Positions 7,918 to 16,162 are shown, counted from the first letter of the stretch. The stretch: 64,000 nt of DNA from Ilyobacter polytropus (GCA_003246855.1 QKCP01000025.1:1-64000), one strand, 5' to 3'. The notes: a model not told the origin generated them from the sequence alone. Made by a program: numbers and translations.

Positions 7918-8976
7918 ATGTATATTGGATTTTATGTATCTGGTCACGGATTCGGCCATATGACCAGGTGCCTTGCTATGATAGAGGAGATCCTCGAGAG
8001 TACCGATAACAGTATCTACCTGGCCTGTGGAAAGTCACAAAACGATTTTGCGAGTAAGTATCTTGAAAGATTCAAAGGCAGAATCATATACAGCACCTTG
8101 AACACGGATGTCGGTCTAGTAAATAAAAAAAACTCTCTCGAAGTAGACAAGAACTCTTTGGAGGCAAGATTGCATGATTTTATAGGATCATGGGACGATT
8201 TGGTAGAGGGGGAGCTGGAAAAGCTATCCGGACTAGAAATATCCCTATTCATAACGGATATAAGTCCGGTAGGGGTAATGGTTGCCAAAAAACTTGAGAA
8301 AAAGGTCATAGGCATTTCTAATTTTACCTGGTTTAACCAGTACGAACATCTAGGGATAGAAAAGTCAATCGTAGATGCTTTTAAAGAGGTATACAAAAAT
8401 CTTGATTTATTTATCAGCTATAGCCTAAATCTAGATACCAGACACATGGAGTGCCGGACTGATAACGCAGGTCTTATCTGCAGAAAAATTGATCCAACTA
8501 AGGTAAAACAGATAAAAAAACAGCACGGGAACTGCTTGTTTATAAGCTGCGGTAAATCTGCAGAACTTGAAAAAATGCATTTAAAAAATTATAACGGTAC
8601 TGTCTTCTATACAGAAGGTGTAAGAATAGATGGCGATGCCCACTTTATAAAACTCCCACACGACACCCAAGATACACACAACTATATGGCGGCCTCCGAT
8701 ATGGCTGTAATAAAAGCCGGTTGGGGAAGTATTGCAGAGGCCCTTATAGGACACACCATACCGATACTCATAGAGAGAGATTCTGTCCTGGAAGATAGTT
8801 TCATGATTCAAAAACTGAAAAAAGACGGCTTAGCAGCTTCCATACCTGAAAACGAGCTGAGGGAACTAGATTTTTCTAGGCTGCAAGACAGAATTTCATC
8901 CATAAATCTAAAAAAACTTAATTCTATAAAGAACGATTTGGAATCCATTATTTCAAAAATTTTAAATATTATTTAA
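7918..8976 (+). CDS. MurG-like glycosyltransferase
   Basis: This 352-residue protein starts with the nucleotide-sugar glycosyltransferase signature GHGFGHMTRCLA (Rossmann loop, about residues 9-20). Near residue 265 it has the GT28-type C-terminal donor-binding segment GWGSIAEALIGHTIPILIER. No membrane segment is obvious. The SD GGAGG overlaps the first in-frame ATG (7906), so the ATG at 7918 is chosen. Acceptor and donor are unknown. It is followed by a regulator gene with its own promoter. Confidence 0.8.
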   Translation: MYIGFYVSGHGFGHMTRCLAMIEEILESTDNSIYLACGKSQNDFASKYLERFKGRIIYSTLNTDVGLVNKKNSLEVDKNSLEARLHDFIGSWDDLVEGELEKLSGLEISLFITDISPVGVMVAKKLEKKVIGISNFTWFNQYEHLGIEKSIVDAFKEVYKNLDLFISYSLNLDTRHMECRTDNAGLICRKIDPTKVKQIKKQHGNCLFISCGKSAELEKMHLKNYNGTVFYTEGVRIDGDAHFIKLPHDTQDTHNYMAASDMAVIKAGWGSIAEALIGHTIPILIERDSVLEDSFMIQKLKKDGLAASIPENELRELDFSRLQDRISSINLKKLNSIKNDLESIISKILNII

Positions 8977-9072
8977 TTTTTTTCTAATGTAAGTACCTGC
9001 ATTTTAGCCACTAAAATCAGTGATTATAAACATTTTCTTCTAAAGTAAAACATATTGACGCTTTTTTAGTGA

Positions 9073-9101
9073 TTGAATTTCGGTTTAAAAAAGTGTATAA
9101 T
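9073..9101 (+). promoter_or_regulatory. Promoter of the ArsR-type regulator gene
   Basis: TTGAAT (9073-9078) and TATAAT (9096-9101) are 17 bases apart. Confidence 0.7.
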
Positions 9102-9136
9102 GTTTAGAAAAGGAATGATTAATCGAGAGGTGGAAC

Positions 9137-10090
9137 ATGAGCAGAGAAACTTTAGAATTAAATGTACTTGATTTTAAAAAGATAGCTAAAAGTTTATCCA
9201 ACCAGGTGAGAATAGATATATTAGAACTTATAAGATCAGAAGAGTTGAATATAAACGAGATAGCTTCCAGATTGGGGATCCCACTATCAACAGCCACTGT
9301 TAACGTGCAAAAACTTGAGGAATCCGGCCTGATATATTCCAAGCTTCAACCCGGAATAAGGGGATCTCAAAAAATATGTTACCTTAATTACGAAAAAATT
9401 ATTTTGAACTTCATCGACAAAAAGAGTAACGAAAAAAAGGAGAATACTAAGTATATCTCAATGCCAATAGGAAATTTTGTAGAATGCAAGGTTCAACCAA
9501 CTTGTGGCATACTTTCAGAAAAAGGGCCCATCGGATTTTATGACGATGTAAAGAGTTTTTATCTACCAGAGAGGGTTCACGCCCAGCTTATCTGGATAGG
9601 TAGCGGATATCTAAAATACCATTTTCCAAACGACATCCCATACGGGGCGAGTCTAGATTCGATGGAACTATCTACAGAGATATGTTCTGAATCAACCTTG
9701 TCAAATGAAAGTATCCCTTCAGATATCACACTATGGGTAAACGATGTAGAGGTCGGAACTTGGACTTCACCTGCTAGCTCCACTAATAAAAGAGGCAAAC
9801 TCACTCCAAGCTGGTGGGAAGACCACAACAGACAATACGGGATTTTAAAATGCTGGAAAGTGGACAAAACCGGATCATTCATAGACGGTATAAAAATTTC
9901 AGATACCAGCATAGAAAAGCTAGGCCTTCTCGAAAATCCTTTTATCTCTATAAAAATAGGAATAAAAGAAACAGCCAAAAACAAAGGCGGCTTAAATTTA
10001 TTCGGCGGTAAATTTGGAAATTACGAAGAGGACCTTTTACTTCGTTTAAGCTATAACTTCAACAAAAGTAACGATAAAAAACTCAGGTAG
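9137..10090 (+). CDS. ArsR-like winged-helix regulator with large C-terminal domain
   Basis: Residues 10-85 form an ArsR-type winged helix, with ELNINEIASRLGIPLSTATVNVQKL as the recognition region. The remaining 220 residues form a beta-rich domain with a WVNDVEVGTW segment near 200 and a KLTPSWW segment near 222. This resembles a family of ArsR-type regulators found mainly in Firmicutes, associated with sugar metabolism. No cysteine metal site is visible, so metal sensing is unlikely. The SD GAGAGGTGG precedes the ATG. The stop codon lies within a terminator stem. Confidence 0.75.
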   Translation: MSRETLELNVLDFKKIAKSLSNQVRIDILELIRSEELNINEIASRLGIPLSTATVNVQKLEESGLIYSKLQPGIRGSQKICYLNYEKIILNFIDKKSNEKKENTKYISMPIGNFVECKVQPTCGILSEKGPIGFYDDVKSFYLPERVHAQLIWIGSGYLKYHFPNDIPYGASLDSMELSTEICSESTLSNESIPSDITLWVNDVEVGTWTSPASSTNKRGKLTPSWWEDHNRQYGILKCWKVDKTGSFIDGIKISDTSIEKLGLLENPFISIKIGIKETAKNKGGLNLFGGKFGNYEEDLLLRLSYNFNKSNDKKLR

Positions 10091-10115
10091 AATTTAGTTC
10101 ATCTGAGTTTTTTTA
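10079..10115 (+). terminator. Terminator of the ArsR-type regulator gene
   Basis: The stem ACTCAG/CTGAGT (10081-10086 and 10103-10108) is followed by seven T. The 5' arm overlaps the last codons of the gene. Confidence 0.75.
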
Positions 10116-10121
10116 TTTAAA

Positions 10122-10448
10122 TTATTTTTTAGGTCTTATCATTATGGTCTCATCACCATTTTTCAGCACTATCGCCAGCGATCCGGGTCCGTAATATGAG
10201 AAACTTTCTATTGTATTCAAATCAAGAAAAATCTCTGTGCCATTTTCAAAATAGAGAAAAACAACATTATTGTTTTGCCCCTTCAACTTTGTCTCTTTCA
10301 GAGTATCAAAACTCTTCATACCGGTACCACTAAAAAACACCTTTATCTCGACGTGCTTGTCCAAAAATTTATCTAGCATCTCATAGATTTTCAGCCTACC
10401 TTCAAGACTATCGAAATCCTTACTTTCAACAAAACTCAATTTACCCAC
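10122..10448 (-). CDS. Hypothetical small beta-rich protein, 108 residues
   Basis: I do not recognise the family. After an N-terminal helix (about residues 14-30) the sequence looks like a small beta barrel, with strands around 33-40, 55-68, 73-85 and 88-105. The start is a GTG at 10448; a TTG three codons later is an alternative because the SD-like GGTGGGT overlaps the GTG. It is convergent with the upstream regulator gene. Confidence 0.55.
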   Translation of the reverse strand: MGKLSFVESKDFDSLEGRLKIYEMLDKFLDKHVEIKVFFSGTGMKSFDTLKETKLKGQNNNVVFLYFENGTEIFLDLNTIESFSYYGPGSLAIVLKNGDETIMIRPKK

Positions 10449-10542
10449 CAGCCTTTCAAAGCAGCCTAACCGCTCCTAAAGTTTAAAAACCTCAACAGAT
10501 TCTACCCATATTATTAAGAGTTTTATCTTTATTTCCTTGTTG

Positions 10543-10548
10543 TATAAT
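10543..10548 (+). promoter_or_regulatory. -10 element of the Mth938-family gene
   Basis: A perfect TATAAT lies 24 bases before the ATG; the -35 region (GTTTTA) is weak. Confidence 0.5.
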
Positions 10549-10571
10549 ATTTAAAGATAGGAGGGGTAAAA

Positions 10572-10910
10572 ATGAAAATAGAAGAATATGAATTTGGAAG
10601 GATCAAAGTAGACGGAAAAAACTATTCGTCTGACGTAATAATATACCCAGAAAAACTGGACGATTCCTGGTGGAGGAAAGAAGGGCACCTTCTTCAATTA
10701 GAAGACGTTCTCAGCATAGTCGAAGCAAATCCCAAACTTGTTGTAATCGGAACCGGTTATTACGGCTGCATGAATATCTCCGAGGAAGTTAAGACTGAGC
10801 TTAAAAGCAGGGGCATAGAATTAATAGCCGCCAACTCCCCTGAGGCAGTAAAATTGTTCAACCAAAACAGCGAGCCAAGAAAAATTGGGGCGTTTCATCT
10901 GACTTGCTAA
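10572..10910 (+). CDS. Mth938-family (DUF498) protein
   Basis: This 112-residue single-domain protein of the Mth938/NDUFAF3-like fold family shows the typical start IEEYEFGRIKVDGKNY, the segment VIGTGYYGCM near residue 58 and the ANSPEAVKLFN stretch near 85. Bacterial members have no firmly established reaction. SD GGAGGGG is clear. It stands alone before the large gene-free region. Confidence 0.85.
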   Translation: MKIEEYEFGRIKVDGKNYSSDVIIYPEKLDDSWWRKEGHLLQLEDVLSIVEANPKLVVIGTGYYGCMNISEEVKTELKSRGIELIAANSPEAVKLFNQNSEPRKIGAFHLTC

Positions 10911-11202
10911 GCATTTTTTATTTTTAAACACCTACAAAATCACATTACTTAATTCAGATTTATGTTTAAAACATTAGATATACTACTAATACGGACAAGT
11001 ATTTTTATATAAACTTTATTACTAGTTCTAACTCGCAGCTGAAATAGCGGTTTTATACTCTTAACTTTTAACAGATTTTGAAATTTAATCACAGTCCTAT
11101 TACAAAAGTACTTAGAAAAAACGCATAAAACAAAATCAAAAAATTGAAATAAGTTATTTTTTTATTTTTTTTAGACCATTAGTGCAATAATAAAGTCAAA
11201 AG

Positions 11203-11277
11203 TATAGTGAATAAATAGTTCTAATTTTTTCAAAATCCTCCTTTGTTTTAAGGCCGCCTTTTAAGGCGGCCTTTTTG
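11203..11277 (+). ncRNA. Candidate short RNA with anti-Shine-Dalgarno loop
   Basis: A TATAGT -10 element at 11203-11208 is followed by about 65 transcribed bases. A small stem CAAA/TTTG (11231-11234 and 11242-11245) exposes the loop ATCCTCC. A strong terminator has arms AAGGCCGCCTT/AAGGCGGCCTT (11250-11260 and 11263-11273) and a T run. There is no reading frame. The loop could pair with GGAGGA-type ribosome sites. The -35 element is weak. Confidence 0.5.
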
Positions 11278-11289
11278 AGTTCCAAAAAT

Positions 11290-11315
11290 AAGAAAAAGCC
11301 CTTGTATAAAGGGCT
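11290..11315 (-). terminator. Minus-strand terminator
   Basis: On the minus strand AGCCCTT-TATAC-AAGGGCT is followed by TTTTTC. No protein gene lies upstream on that strand, so an unannotated RNA (about 11316-11460) may end here. It contains the hairpin ACAG-CGGAA-CTGT. Confidence 0.6.
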
Positions 11316-11465
11316 ACCCTATGCTAAAATAATACTCTAAGTCTAAAATCTTTGATTCAACAGTTCCGCTGTAATACACCGGCTTAAATCATCTCGTTTT
11401 TACAAAACACTTTAAAATTCGAATAAAACTAGACTTAAAAAATTTTATATGTAGTAAAATCTATA

Positions 11466-11653
11466 AAAAATGGGCTGCCTCAATTCATAAATTAATATTT
11501 TAGGGATGAATATTAAAATTATATATAGTTATATTGAGGTCTTTTAATCGATTTTCATGGTCCTACGTACCTATCTTGAGAAGGATATAGATATCAGGAG
11601 TTAGTCCGAGGCAGCCCATTCTTGGCATAATTAAAAGTTTAATTCTTTTTTTT
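11466..11653 (+). ncRNA. Candidate long structured RNA (6S RNA-like size and layout)
   Basis: A 13-bp perfect closing stem joins 11469-11481 (AATGGGCTGCCTC) with 11608-11620. Just upstream are TAGACT (11430-11435) and TAAAAT (11455-11460), placing the start at the foot of the stem. An A/T hairpin (AATTAAA/TTTAATT, 11629-11644) followed by eight T ends the transcript near 11653. Length is about 187 nt. This layout fits 6S RNA (ssrS), but I see no diagnostic 6S sequence, so the family is uncertain. A minus-strand reading is also possible because the stem is followed by six T on that strand. Confidence 0.5.
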
Positions 11654-12002
11654 GAAAAGCTTGTTTCCTCTCTTTTTTACTGTACAACTTTAATTAAAAA
11701 AACACTACCAGCACCGTAACAACGAATAATTTAAATTACCTGAATTAAAAAATTTTGAAGTTTATTTACTAAGAAAGTTTGCAAAAAGAATTCGAATAGT
11801 AGACAAAACTACTTCCTCTTAAAGAAAGAAACAAATTCATCTAAGAAATACAAAAAAGTTACGAAATATTAAATTGAAATTTAAAATGAATTTTAAAAAA
11901 TTTTGAATATAAATAAAAGAAATTTAAAGTAATCTTGAAAAGGATTGACTTCTAGAAATGATTATTTTGAAAAGAAATATAAAATTTAAACTATATGCCA
12001 TA

Positions 12003-12031
12003 AGTATAAGCCCATAATTTGACAAAGTCAA
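12003..12031 (-). promoter_or_regulatory. Minus-strand promoter-like pair in gene-free region
   Basis: TTGACT (12026-12031) and TATACT (12003-12008) on the minus strand have a 17-base spacer. No protein gene lies downstream on that strand; the first structured element reached is the candidate RNA at 11466-11653, in antisense. Confidence 0.45.
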
Positions 12032-12780
12032 GCCATTTTGCAAAAATTAATTACATTTAACTGGAGTTTAATGATGTTTTAAAGGTCTGGTTTTATACAG
12101 CTACACTCCATCCAGGGTTTTACAAGGGCTAAATCCAAACCACTCTTCCATAATTTAAGTACAGTTGCTTGGTCAATATTTCAAAACATAATATAACTTT
12201 AACCTTATCCAGTTATTGTATTTCTCTCTCCTTTTAATTTTAATAAATTTAAAAATCTACTTTTAAATATTCAAAACAAACTTTAAAACTATATTTGAGT
12301 ATTTTTTGTATTTACGCCATTGCCTTTGAGACAACATTGCCAAATTTCACTTTTGTTCATTTTAAGTCCACTTTTTAACCATCACAACCTCAAACCTTTA
12401 TTTTGTTGAAATTTTAAGTTTTCATTCAGTACCAAAACCGAACTAAGACGTTACGCTATTCTGGCCTGAAATTTATACCCTAGTATAAAACATTGAATTT
12501 TGTTTAATTATTCACCCGGTTTTTTTATGATTTCTCTAACATTCTTCAAAATTTTACCGTTTTTATAAAAAATTCGAATTTTCTAACGATCAATTTTTAC
12601 ATTCTTTTAGAATAGTACTTTTAATCAGTTGTTTATTAGTAGCTCAACGTTTACAGTCTCCCCATATCGTGTACCCTAATTATTAAAGCTGTTGTGTTTA
12701 CAAAAAATTTACTTTTTAAGTATATACTTTACTGAAAAATCTACAAACGATTAATTTTTTTATTTTTTTTGAAAAAATAT

Positions 12781-12809
12781 TTGACATATAGCATTCGCTA
12801 TGGTACTAT
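12781..12809 (+). promoter_or_regulatory. Promoter of the antiterminator-PTS operon
   Basis: TTGACA (12781-12786) and TACTAT (12804-12809) are 17 bases apart. The spacer holds the inverted repeat ATAGC-ATTC-GCTAT, which could be an operator. Confidence 0.8.
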
Positions 12810-12846
12810 AAACGTACAAATTAAATATTGAATACATGACCCTTAT

Positions 12847-12877
12847 AGGCTTGTTACTATTCAATTAGGCAAAACCT
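12847..12877 (+). promoter_or_regulatory. Ribonucleic antiterminator (RAT) site
   Basis: The segment contains TTGTTACT, a short loop and AGGCAAAACCT, closely following the RAT consensus bound by BglG/LicT/SacY-family proteins (for example in bgl and lic leaders). The lower stem AGG/CCT and upper stem ACTA/TAG(G) can form. Its 3' part (AAAACCTA) is also the 5' arm of the overlapping terminator. Confidence 0.85.
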
Positions 12878-12980
12878 ATGTTGGAGCATAAATAGAATTT
12901 CAAAAATATTACATTTCGAGCGACTTTTGTGGTAATATTTTATTGTAGAATTGTGTTTATGTTTTAACGTAGGTTTTTTG
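12871..12980 (+). terminator. Conditional terminator overlapping the RAT
   Basis: AAAACCTATGTT (12871-12882) pairs with AACGTAGGTTTT (12966-12977) with one G-U, and the 3' arm runs into T residues. Inside, CATAAA/TTTATG and AATATTAC/GTAATATT continue the hairpin. RAT formation and this stem exclude each other, so read-through depends on the bound antiterminator. Confidence 0.7.
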
Positions 12981-13001
12981 TTTACTCAAAAGGAGTCACA
13001 T

Positions 13002-13841
13002 ATGAAGATAAACAAGGTTATCAACAACAACGTCGTGTTAATAAGCGGTGCTGAAGAGAAGCTTGTTATGGGGAAAGGGATCGGTTTTGGGAAAAAATCC
13101 GGTGATGATATTACCCCTGAAAAGATCGAAAAGGTATTTAGTCTGGACGAAAGTGAACCACTAAACGCCGACACCACCTACAAAGCTCAAGTTCTAAAAT
13201 GCGTAAAAATTCTAGACGATGTCAAGCGTTATGCTTACAACAACTTTAACATAACATTTGGGAAAAAATCATACATGAACCTTTTTGATCATATGCTTTT
13301 TTCATTTGAAAGAAAAAAGTTTAACCTAGATTTGAAAAATACTCTTTTAGATGAAATAAAGACCCTTTATAAGGAAGAGTTCCAAGTTGGACTTTACGCC
13401 GTCAGTCGGATAAAAGAAGATTTGGGAATAGATATGCCGGAGGACGAAGCTGGATTTATAGCTTTAAACTTGAAAAACTCTGTAGATCAACAATCGATGA
13501 GTGTCACACTGCAAAAGACAATGGTGATAGGGGAGGTAATAGACATAGTAGAAGAAAGCTTGAAGACCAGACTAGACTCTTACCCTTACCACTACGAAAG
13601 ACTCGTAAAACATTTAAAAGATCTTTGCGATAGAATGATTACGAAGGCTGAGATAAGAGCAGATGATACCGAGCTATTAAATTTTTTAAAACACACTTAT
13701 CCTATACCTTTTGAATGTGCTATCAAGGTTGGGGTGCACCTGCAAGAATCTTACGCTTTCAACTTCACCGACAGCGAGCAGGCTTACCTAACTCTTCATA
13801 TTAAAAATTTCATAGAAGGTGGCAAGAATGCAAATGAATGA
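13002..13841 (+). CDS. BglG/LicT/GlcT-family transcriptional antiterminator
   Basis: This 279-residue RNA-binding regulator has an N-terminal co-antiterminator (CAT) domain (about residues 1-55, starting MKINKVINNNVVLISG) and two PTS regulation domains (about 70-165 and 175-275). The conserved histidines of the PRDs can be phosphorylated by HPr or EIIB to couple activity to sugar flux. The SD AAAGGAG (12990-12996) puts the start at 13002; the longer frame from 12951 runs through the terminator. A RAT in its own leader implies positive autoregulation. The target is probably this operon and perhaps ptsG. The specific name (glcT or licT) cannot be decided from sequence. Confidence 0.92.
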   Translation: MKINKVINNNVVLISGAEEKLVMGKGIGFGKKSGDDITPEKIEKVFSLDESEPLNADTTYKAQVLKCVKILDDVKRYAYNNFNITFGKKSYMNLFDHMLFSFERKKFNLDLKNTLLDEIKTLYKEEFQVGLYAVSRIKEDLGIDMPEDEAGFIALNLKNSVDQQSMSVTLQKTMVIGEVIDIVEESLKTRLDSYPYHYERLVKHLKDLCDRMITKAEIRADDTELLNFLKHTYPIPFECAIKVGVHLQESYAFNFTDSEQAYLTLHIKNFIEGGKNANE

Positions 13842-14082
13842 AAAATTAATAGCCGAAAGGATAATATCCTATGTTGGTGGTATAGATAATATAAGCTCAA
13901 TCTCACACTGTGCAGTCCGCCTAAGGCTTTCATTAAAAAACGGATCACTTCTAGATAAGTCAAATATCTCTGAAAGTGTACCCGAGGTAAAAGGCATAAT
14001 AAAAATATTTGGAGAATACCACTTAGTCGTTGGACCGAGTTTGGTTCAAAAACTTTACCAGGAAATATCTAATAAAATGTAG
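13828..14082 (+). CDS. Stand-alone PTS EIIB domain, glucose type
   Basis: This 84-residue protein is a complete glucose-superfamily EIIB domain without EIIA or EIIC. The phosphocysteine lies in SHCAVRLRL (Cys about residue 28). The usual glucose-type motif here is CxTRLR, so the threonine is replaced by valine. The start at ATG 13828 follows the SD AAGGTGG and overlaps the end of the antiterminator gene; a GTG at 13819 is possible. Overlap with the antiterminator suggests that this EIIB phosphorylates the regulator and does not transport sugar directly. That role is inferred. Confidence 0.85.
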   Translation: MQMNEKLIAERIISYVGGIDNISSISHCAVRLRLSLKNGSLLDKSNISESVPEVKGIIKIFGEYHLVVGPSLVQKLYQEISNKM

Positions 14083-14149
14083 TTTTCAATTAAAATTCTA
14101 AAATATACTTTAAGACTAAAAAATAAAAGAAGATAAGGGAGGAATTATT

Positions 14150-14410
14150 ATGTTTAGCAAAACAGTAGTAATAACAAATGACGCAGGACTTCACACAAGA
14201 CCGGGGAACGTATTTGTAAAGAAAGCAAAAGAATTTGATGCAGATGTATTCGTTGAAGGTAACGGGAAAAAAGTTAAAGGAACTTCACTTCTTAAATTAT
14301 TATCATTAGGACTAAAAAAAGGGCATGAAGCTACTGTTTATGCTGAAGGAACTCAAGCAGAAGTTGCTGTGAATGAGTTATCTGAATTACTTGCTACTTT
14401 AAAAGACTAA
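14150..14410 (+). CDS. ptsH: Phosphocarrier protein HPr
   Basis: HPr relays phosphate from EI to the EIIA domains. The 86-residue protein has the active His15 in AGLHTRPGN. It also has Ser46 in KGTSLLKLLSLG, the site phosphorylated by HPr kinase in Firmicutes-type regulation. An HPr kinase gene is present at 33737-35725, so both phosphorylation routes can operate. SD AGGGAGG is strong. It precedes ptsI in the usual order. Confidence 0.97.
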   Translation: MFSKTVVITNDAGLHTRPGNVFVKKAKEFDADVFVEGNGKKVKGTSLLKLLSLGLKKGHEATVYAEGTQAEVAVNELSELLATLKD

Positions 14411-14414
14411 TTTT

Positions 14415-14461
14415 AGGAGGTGAAATGTTTATCAAATAAATTTTGATAAACATGTATTTAT
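14415..14461 (+). promoter_or_regulatory. ptsI translation-initiation region with hairpin and mini-ORF
   Basis: The SD AGGAGGTG (14415-14422) is followed by a 4-codon frame (ATG-TTT-ATC-AAA-TAA, 14425-14439). A perfect 12-bp hairpin (14425-14436 with 14442-14453, loop TAAAT) ends 8 bases before the ptsI ATG at 14462. Folding of the hairpin would bring the SD to a normal distance from that ATG. Confidence 0.75.
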
Positions 14462-16162
14462 ATGGGCAGAACACTTAAAGGTATAGCAGCTTCACCTGGG
14501 ATTGCAATCGGAAATGTTTTCCTTTACGAAGAAGTGGAGCTGGTATTTAATCAAAAAACTGTAGAGGATTCTGAAGGCGAAATAAAAAAACTTTTAGAGT
14601 CTCGTAATAAAACGAAAGCTCAGCTTGAGGACCTTGCCGAAAAGACTAGAGAAAAGCTAGGAGACGACAAAGCTGAAATCTTTGAAGGTCACATAACTCT
14701 TTTAGAAGATGATGACCTTTTCGATGAAGTATGCGAAAAAATCACAGATGATAAAATATCTGCTGAAAAAGCACTTGACGAGGGGATCGAAGAATACTGT
14801 GCTATGATCAGCGCTTTAGAAGATGAATACCTGAGAGAAAGGGCAGCTGACTTAAAAGATATCGGTGGAAGATGGTTGAAAAACCTTTTAGGGGTTGAAA
14901 TTTTCGACTTAGGGGCACTTCCAAAAGATACTATAGTGGTTGCAAAAGACCTTACTCCGTCTGATACTGCACAATTAAATTTAGACAACGTACTGGCATT
15001 TGTTACAGAAATTGGTGGTAAAACTGCACACTCTGCAATTATGGCTAGATCTCTTGAACTGCCTGCTATAGTTGGTGTAAAAGATATTTTAGGTATTCTT
15101 AAAAGCGAAGAAAAAATAATTGTAGACGCTTTAGACGGCGACATCATAATCGAGCCTACCGAAAGCGAAATAGACACTTACTGTAAAAAACTTAAAGGGT
15201 TCTTAGATGAAAAAGAAGAGCTTAAAAAATTAAAAGACTTAAAAGCAGTTACTAAAGATGGACATGATGTTAAGCTATGGGCAAATATCGGTAGCCCTGC
15301 TGATCTTGATGGTGTCTTGAAAAACGGTGCCGAGGGAATCGGACTTTATAGAACTGAATTTTTATTCATGAACAACGACAGACAACCTACTGAAGATGAG
15401 CAATTTGATGCTTATAAAACTGTTGTAGAAAAATTAGAAGGTAAACCTGTTACAATAAGAACTATGGATATAGGTGGAGATAAAGCTCTTCCTTATATGA
15501 AGCTTCCAGAAGAACTAAACCCATTCCTTGGATATAGGGCTCTTAGAGTATGTCTTGATAGAAAAGATATGTTCAAAACTCAACTTAGAGCATTACTTCG
15601 TGCTTCAGCCTTTGGTACACTTAAAATAATGTTCCCTATGGTTATATCTATTGAAGAGGTAAGAAACTCTAGACTGCTACTTGAAGAGTGCAAATCTGAA
15701 CTAAGAACAGAAGGTATCGAATTCGATGAGAACATCGCTATTGGTATAATGGTGGAAACTCCTGCAGTTGCTGCTAGAGCTAAATATTTTGCCAAAGAGG
15801 TAGATTTCTTCTCAATAGGTACAAATGATCTTACACAGTACACTTTAGCTGTAGATAGAGGAAATGAAATGATCTCCTCACTTTACGATACTTACAACCC
15901 AGCAGTGCTAGAGCTTATTAGAATGACTGTTGATGGAGCGCATGAAGCTGGAATAACTGTTTCTATGTGTGGAGAATTTGCTGGCGATGAGACCGCAACA
16001 AAACTTCTTACTGGTATAGGATTAGATGCACTTTCAATGAGCGCTATCTCAATTCCTAGAATAAAGAAAAATGTTCTTGATATAAACTATGCTGATGCCA
16101 AAGAATTTGCTGTGAAAGCTCTTTCACTTGATACAGCACAAGAAATAAAAGATATCTTATAA
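14462..16162 (+). CDS. ptsI: PTS enzyme I (PEP-protein phosphotransferase)
   Basis: EI takes phosphate from phosphoenolpyruvate and passes it to HPr. Length is 566 residues, typical for Gram-positive-type EI. The phosphohistidine is in GGKTAHSAIMARSLELP (His190). The PEP-binding barrel shows GIGLYRTEFLFM near 295, MFPMV near 390 and the DFFSIGTNDLTQY segment near 447, with a C-terminal CGEFAGD cysteine near 502. The start codon lacks a normally spaced SD; the SD lies 40 bases upstream behind a hairpin. A terminator follows at 16282-16308. Confidence 0.97.
   Translation: MGRTLKGIAASPGIAIGNVFLYEEVELVFNQKTVEDSEGEIKKLLESRNKTKAQLEDLAEKTREKLGDDKAEIFEGHITLLEDDDLFDEVCEKITDDKISAEKALDEGIEEYCAMISALEDEYLRERAADLKDIGGRWLKNLLGVEIFDLGALPKDTIVVAKDLTPSDTAQLNLDNVLAFVTEIGGKTAHSAIMARSLELPAIVGVKDILGILKSEEKIIVDALDGDIIIEPTESEIDTYCKKLKGFLDEKEELKKLKDLKAVTKDGHDVKLWANIGSPADLDGVLKNGAEGIGLYRTEFLFMNNDRQPTEDEQFDAYKTVVEKLEGKPVTIRTMDIGGDKALPYMKLPEELNPFLGYRALRVCLDRKDMFKTQLRALLRASAFGTLKIMFPMVISIEEVRNSRLLLEECKSELRTEGIEFDENIAIGIMVETPAVAARAKYFAKEVDFFSIGTNDLTQYTLAVDRGNEMISSLYDTYNPAVLELIRMTVDGAHEAGITVSMCGEFAGDETATKLLTGIGLDALSMSAISIPRIKKNVLDINYADAKEFAVKALSLDTAQEIKDIL

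Larger units (their letters stand above)
10911..12780. other. Gene-free region with candidate structured RNAs
   Basis: About 1.9 kb without a credible protein gene, very AT-rich. Supported elements are listed separately: a short RNA with terminator at 11277, a minus-strand terminator at 11290-11315, and a long structured RNA at 11466-11653. A minus-strand promoter-like pair lies at 12003-12031. Around 12065-12180 a minus-strand reading of about 33 codons looks coding-like but has no start and ends in stops; it may be a decayed gene. Confidence 0.7.

Noticed and set aside
12951..13001. N-terminal extension of the antiterminator
   Set aside because: It covers the 3' arm of the terminator and lies upstream of the only SD; CAT domains start at the MKINKV position.
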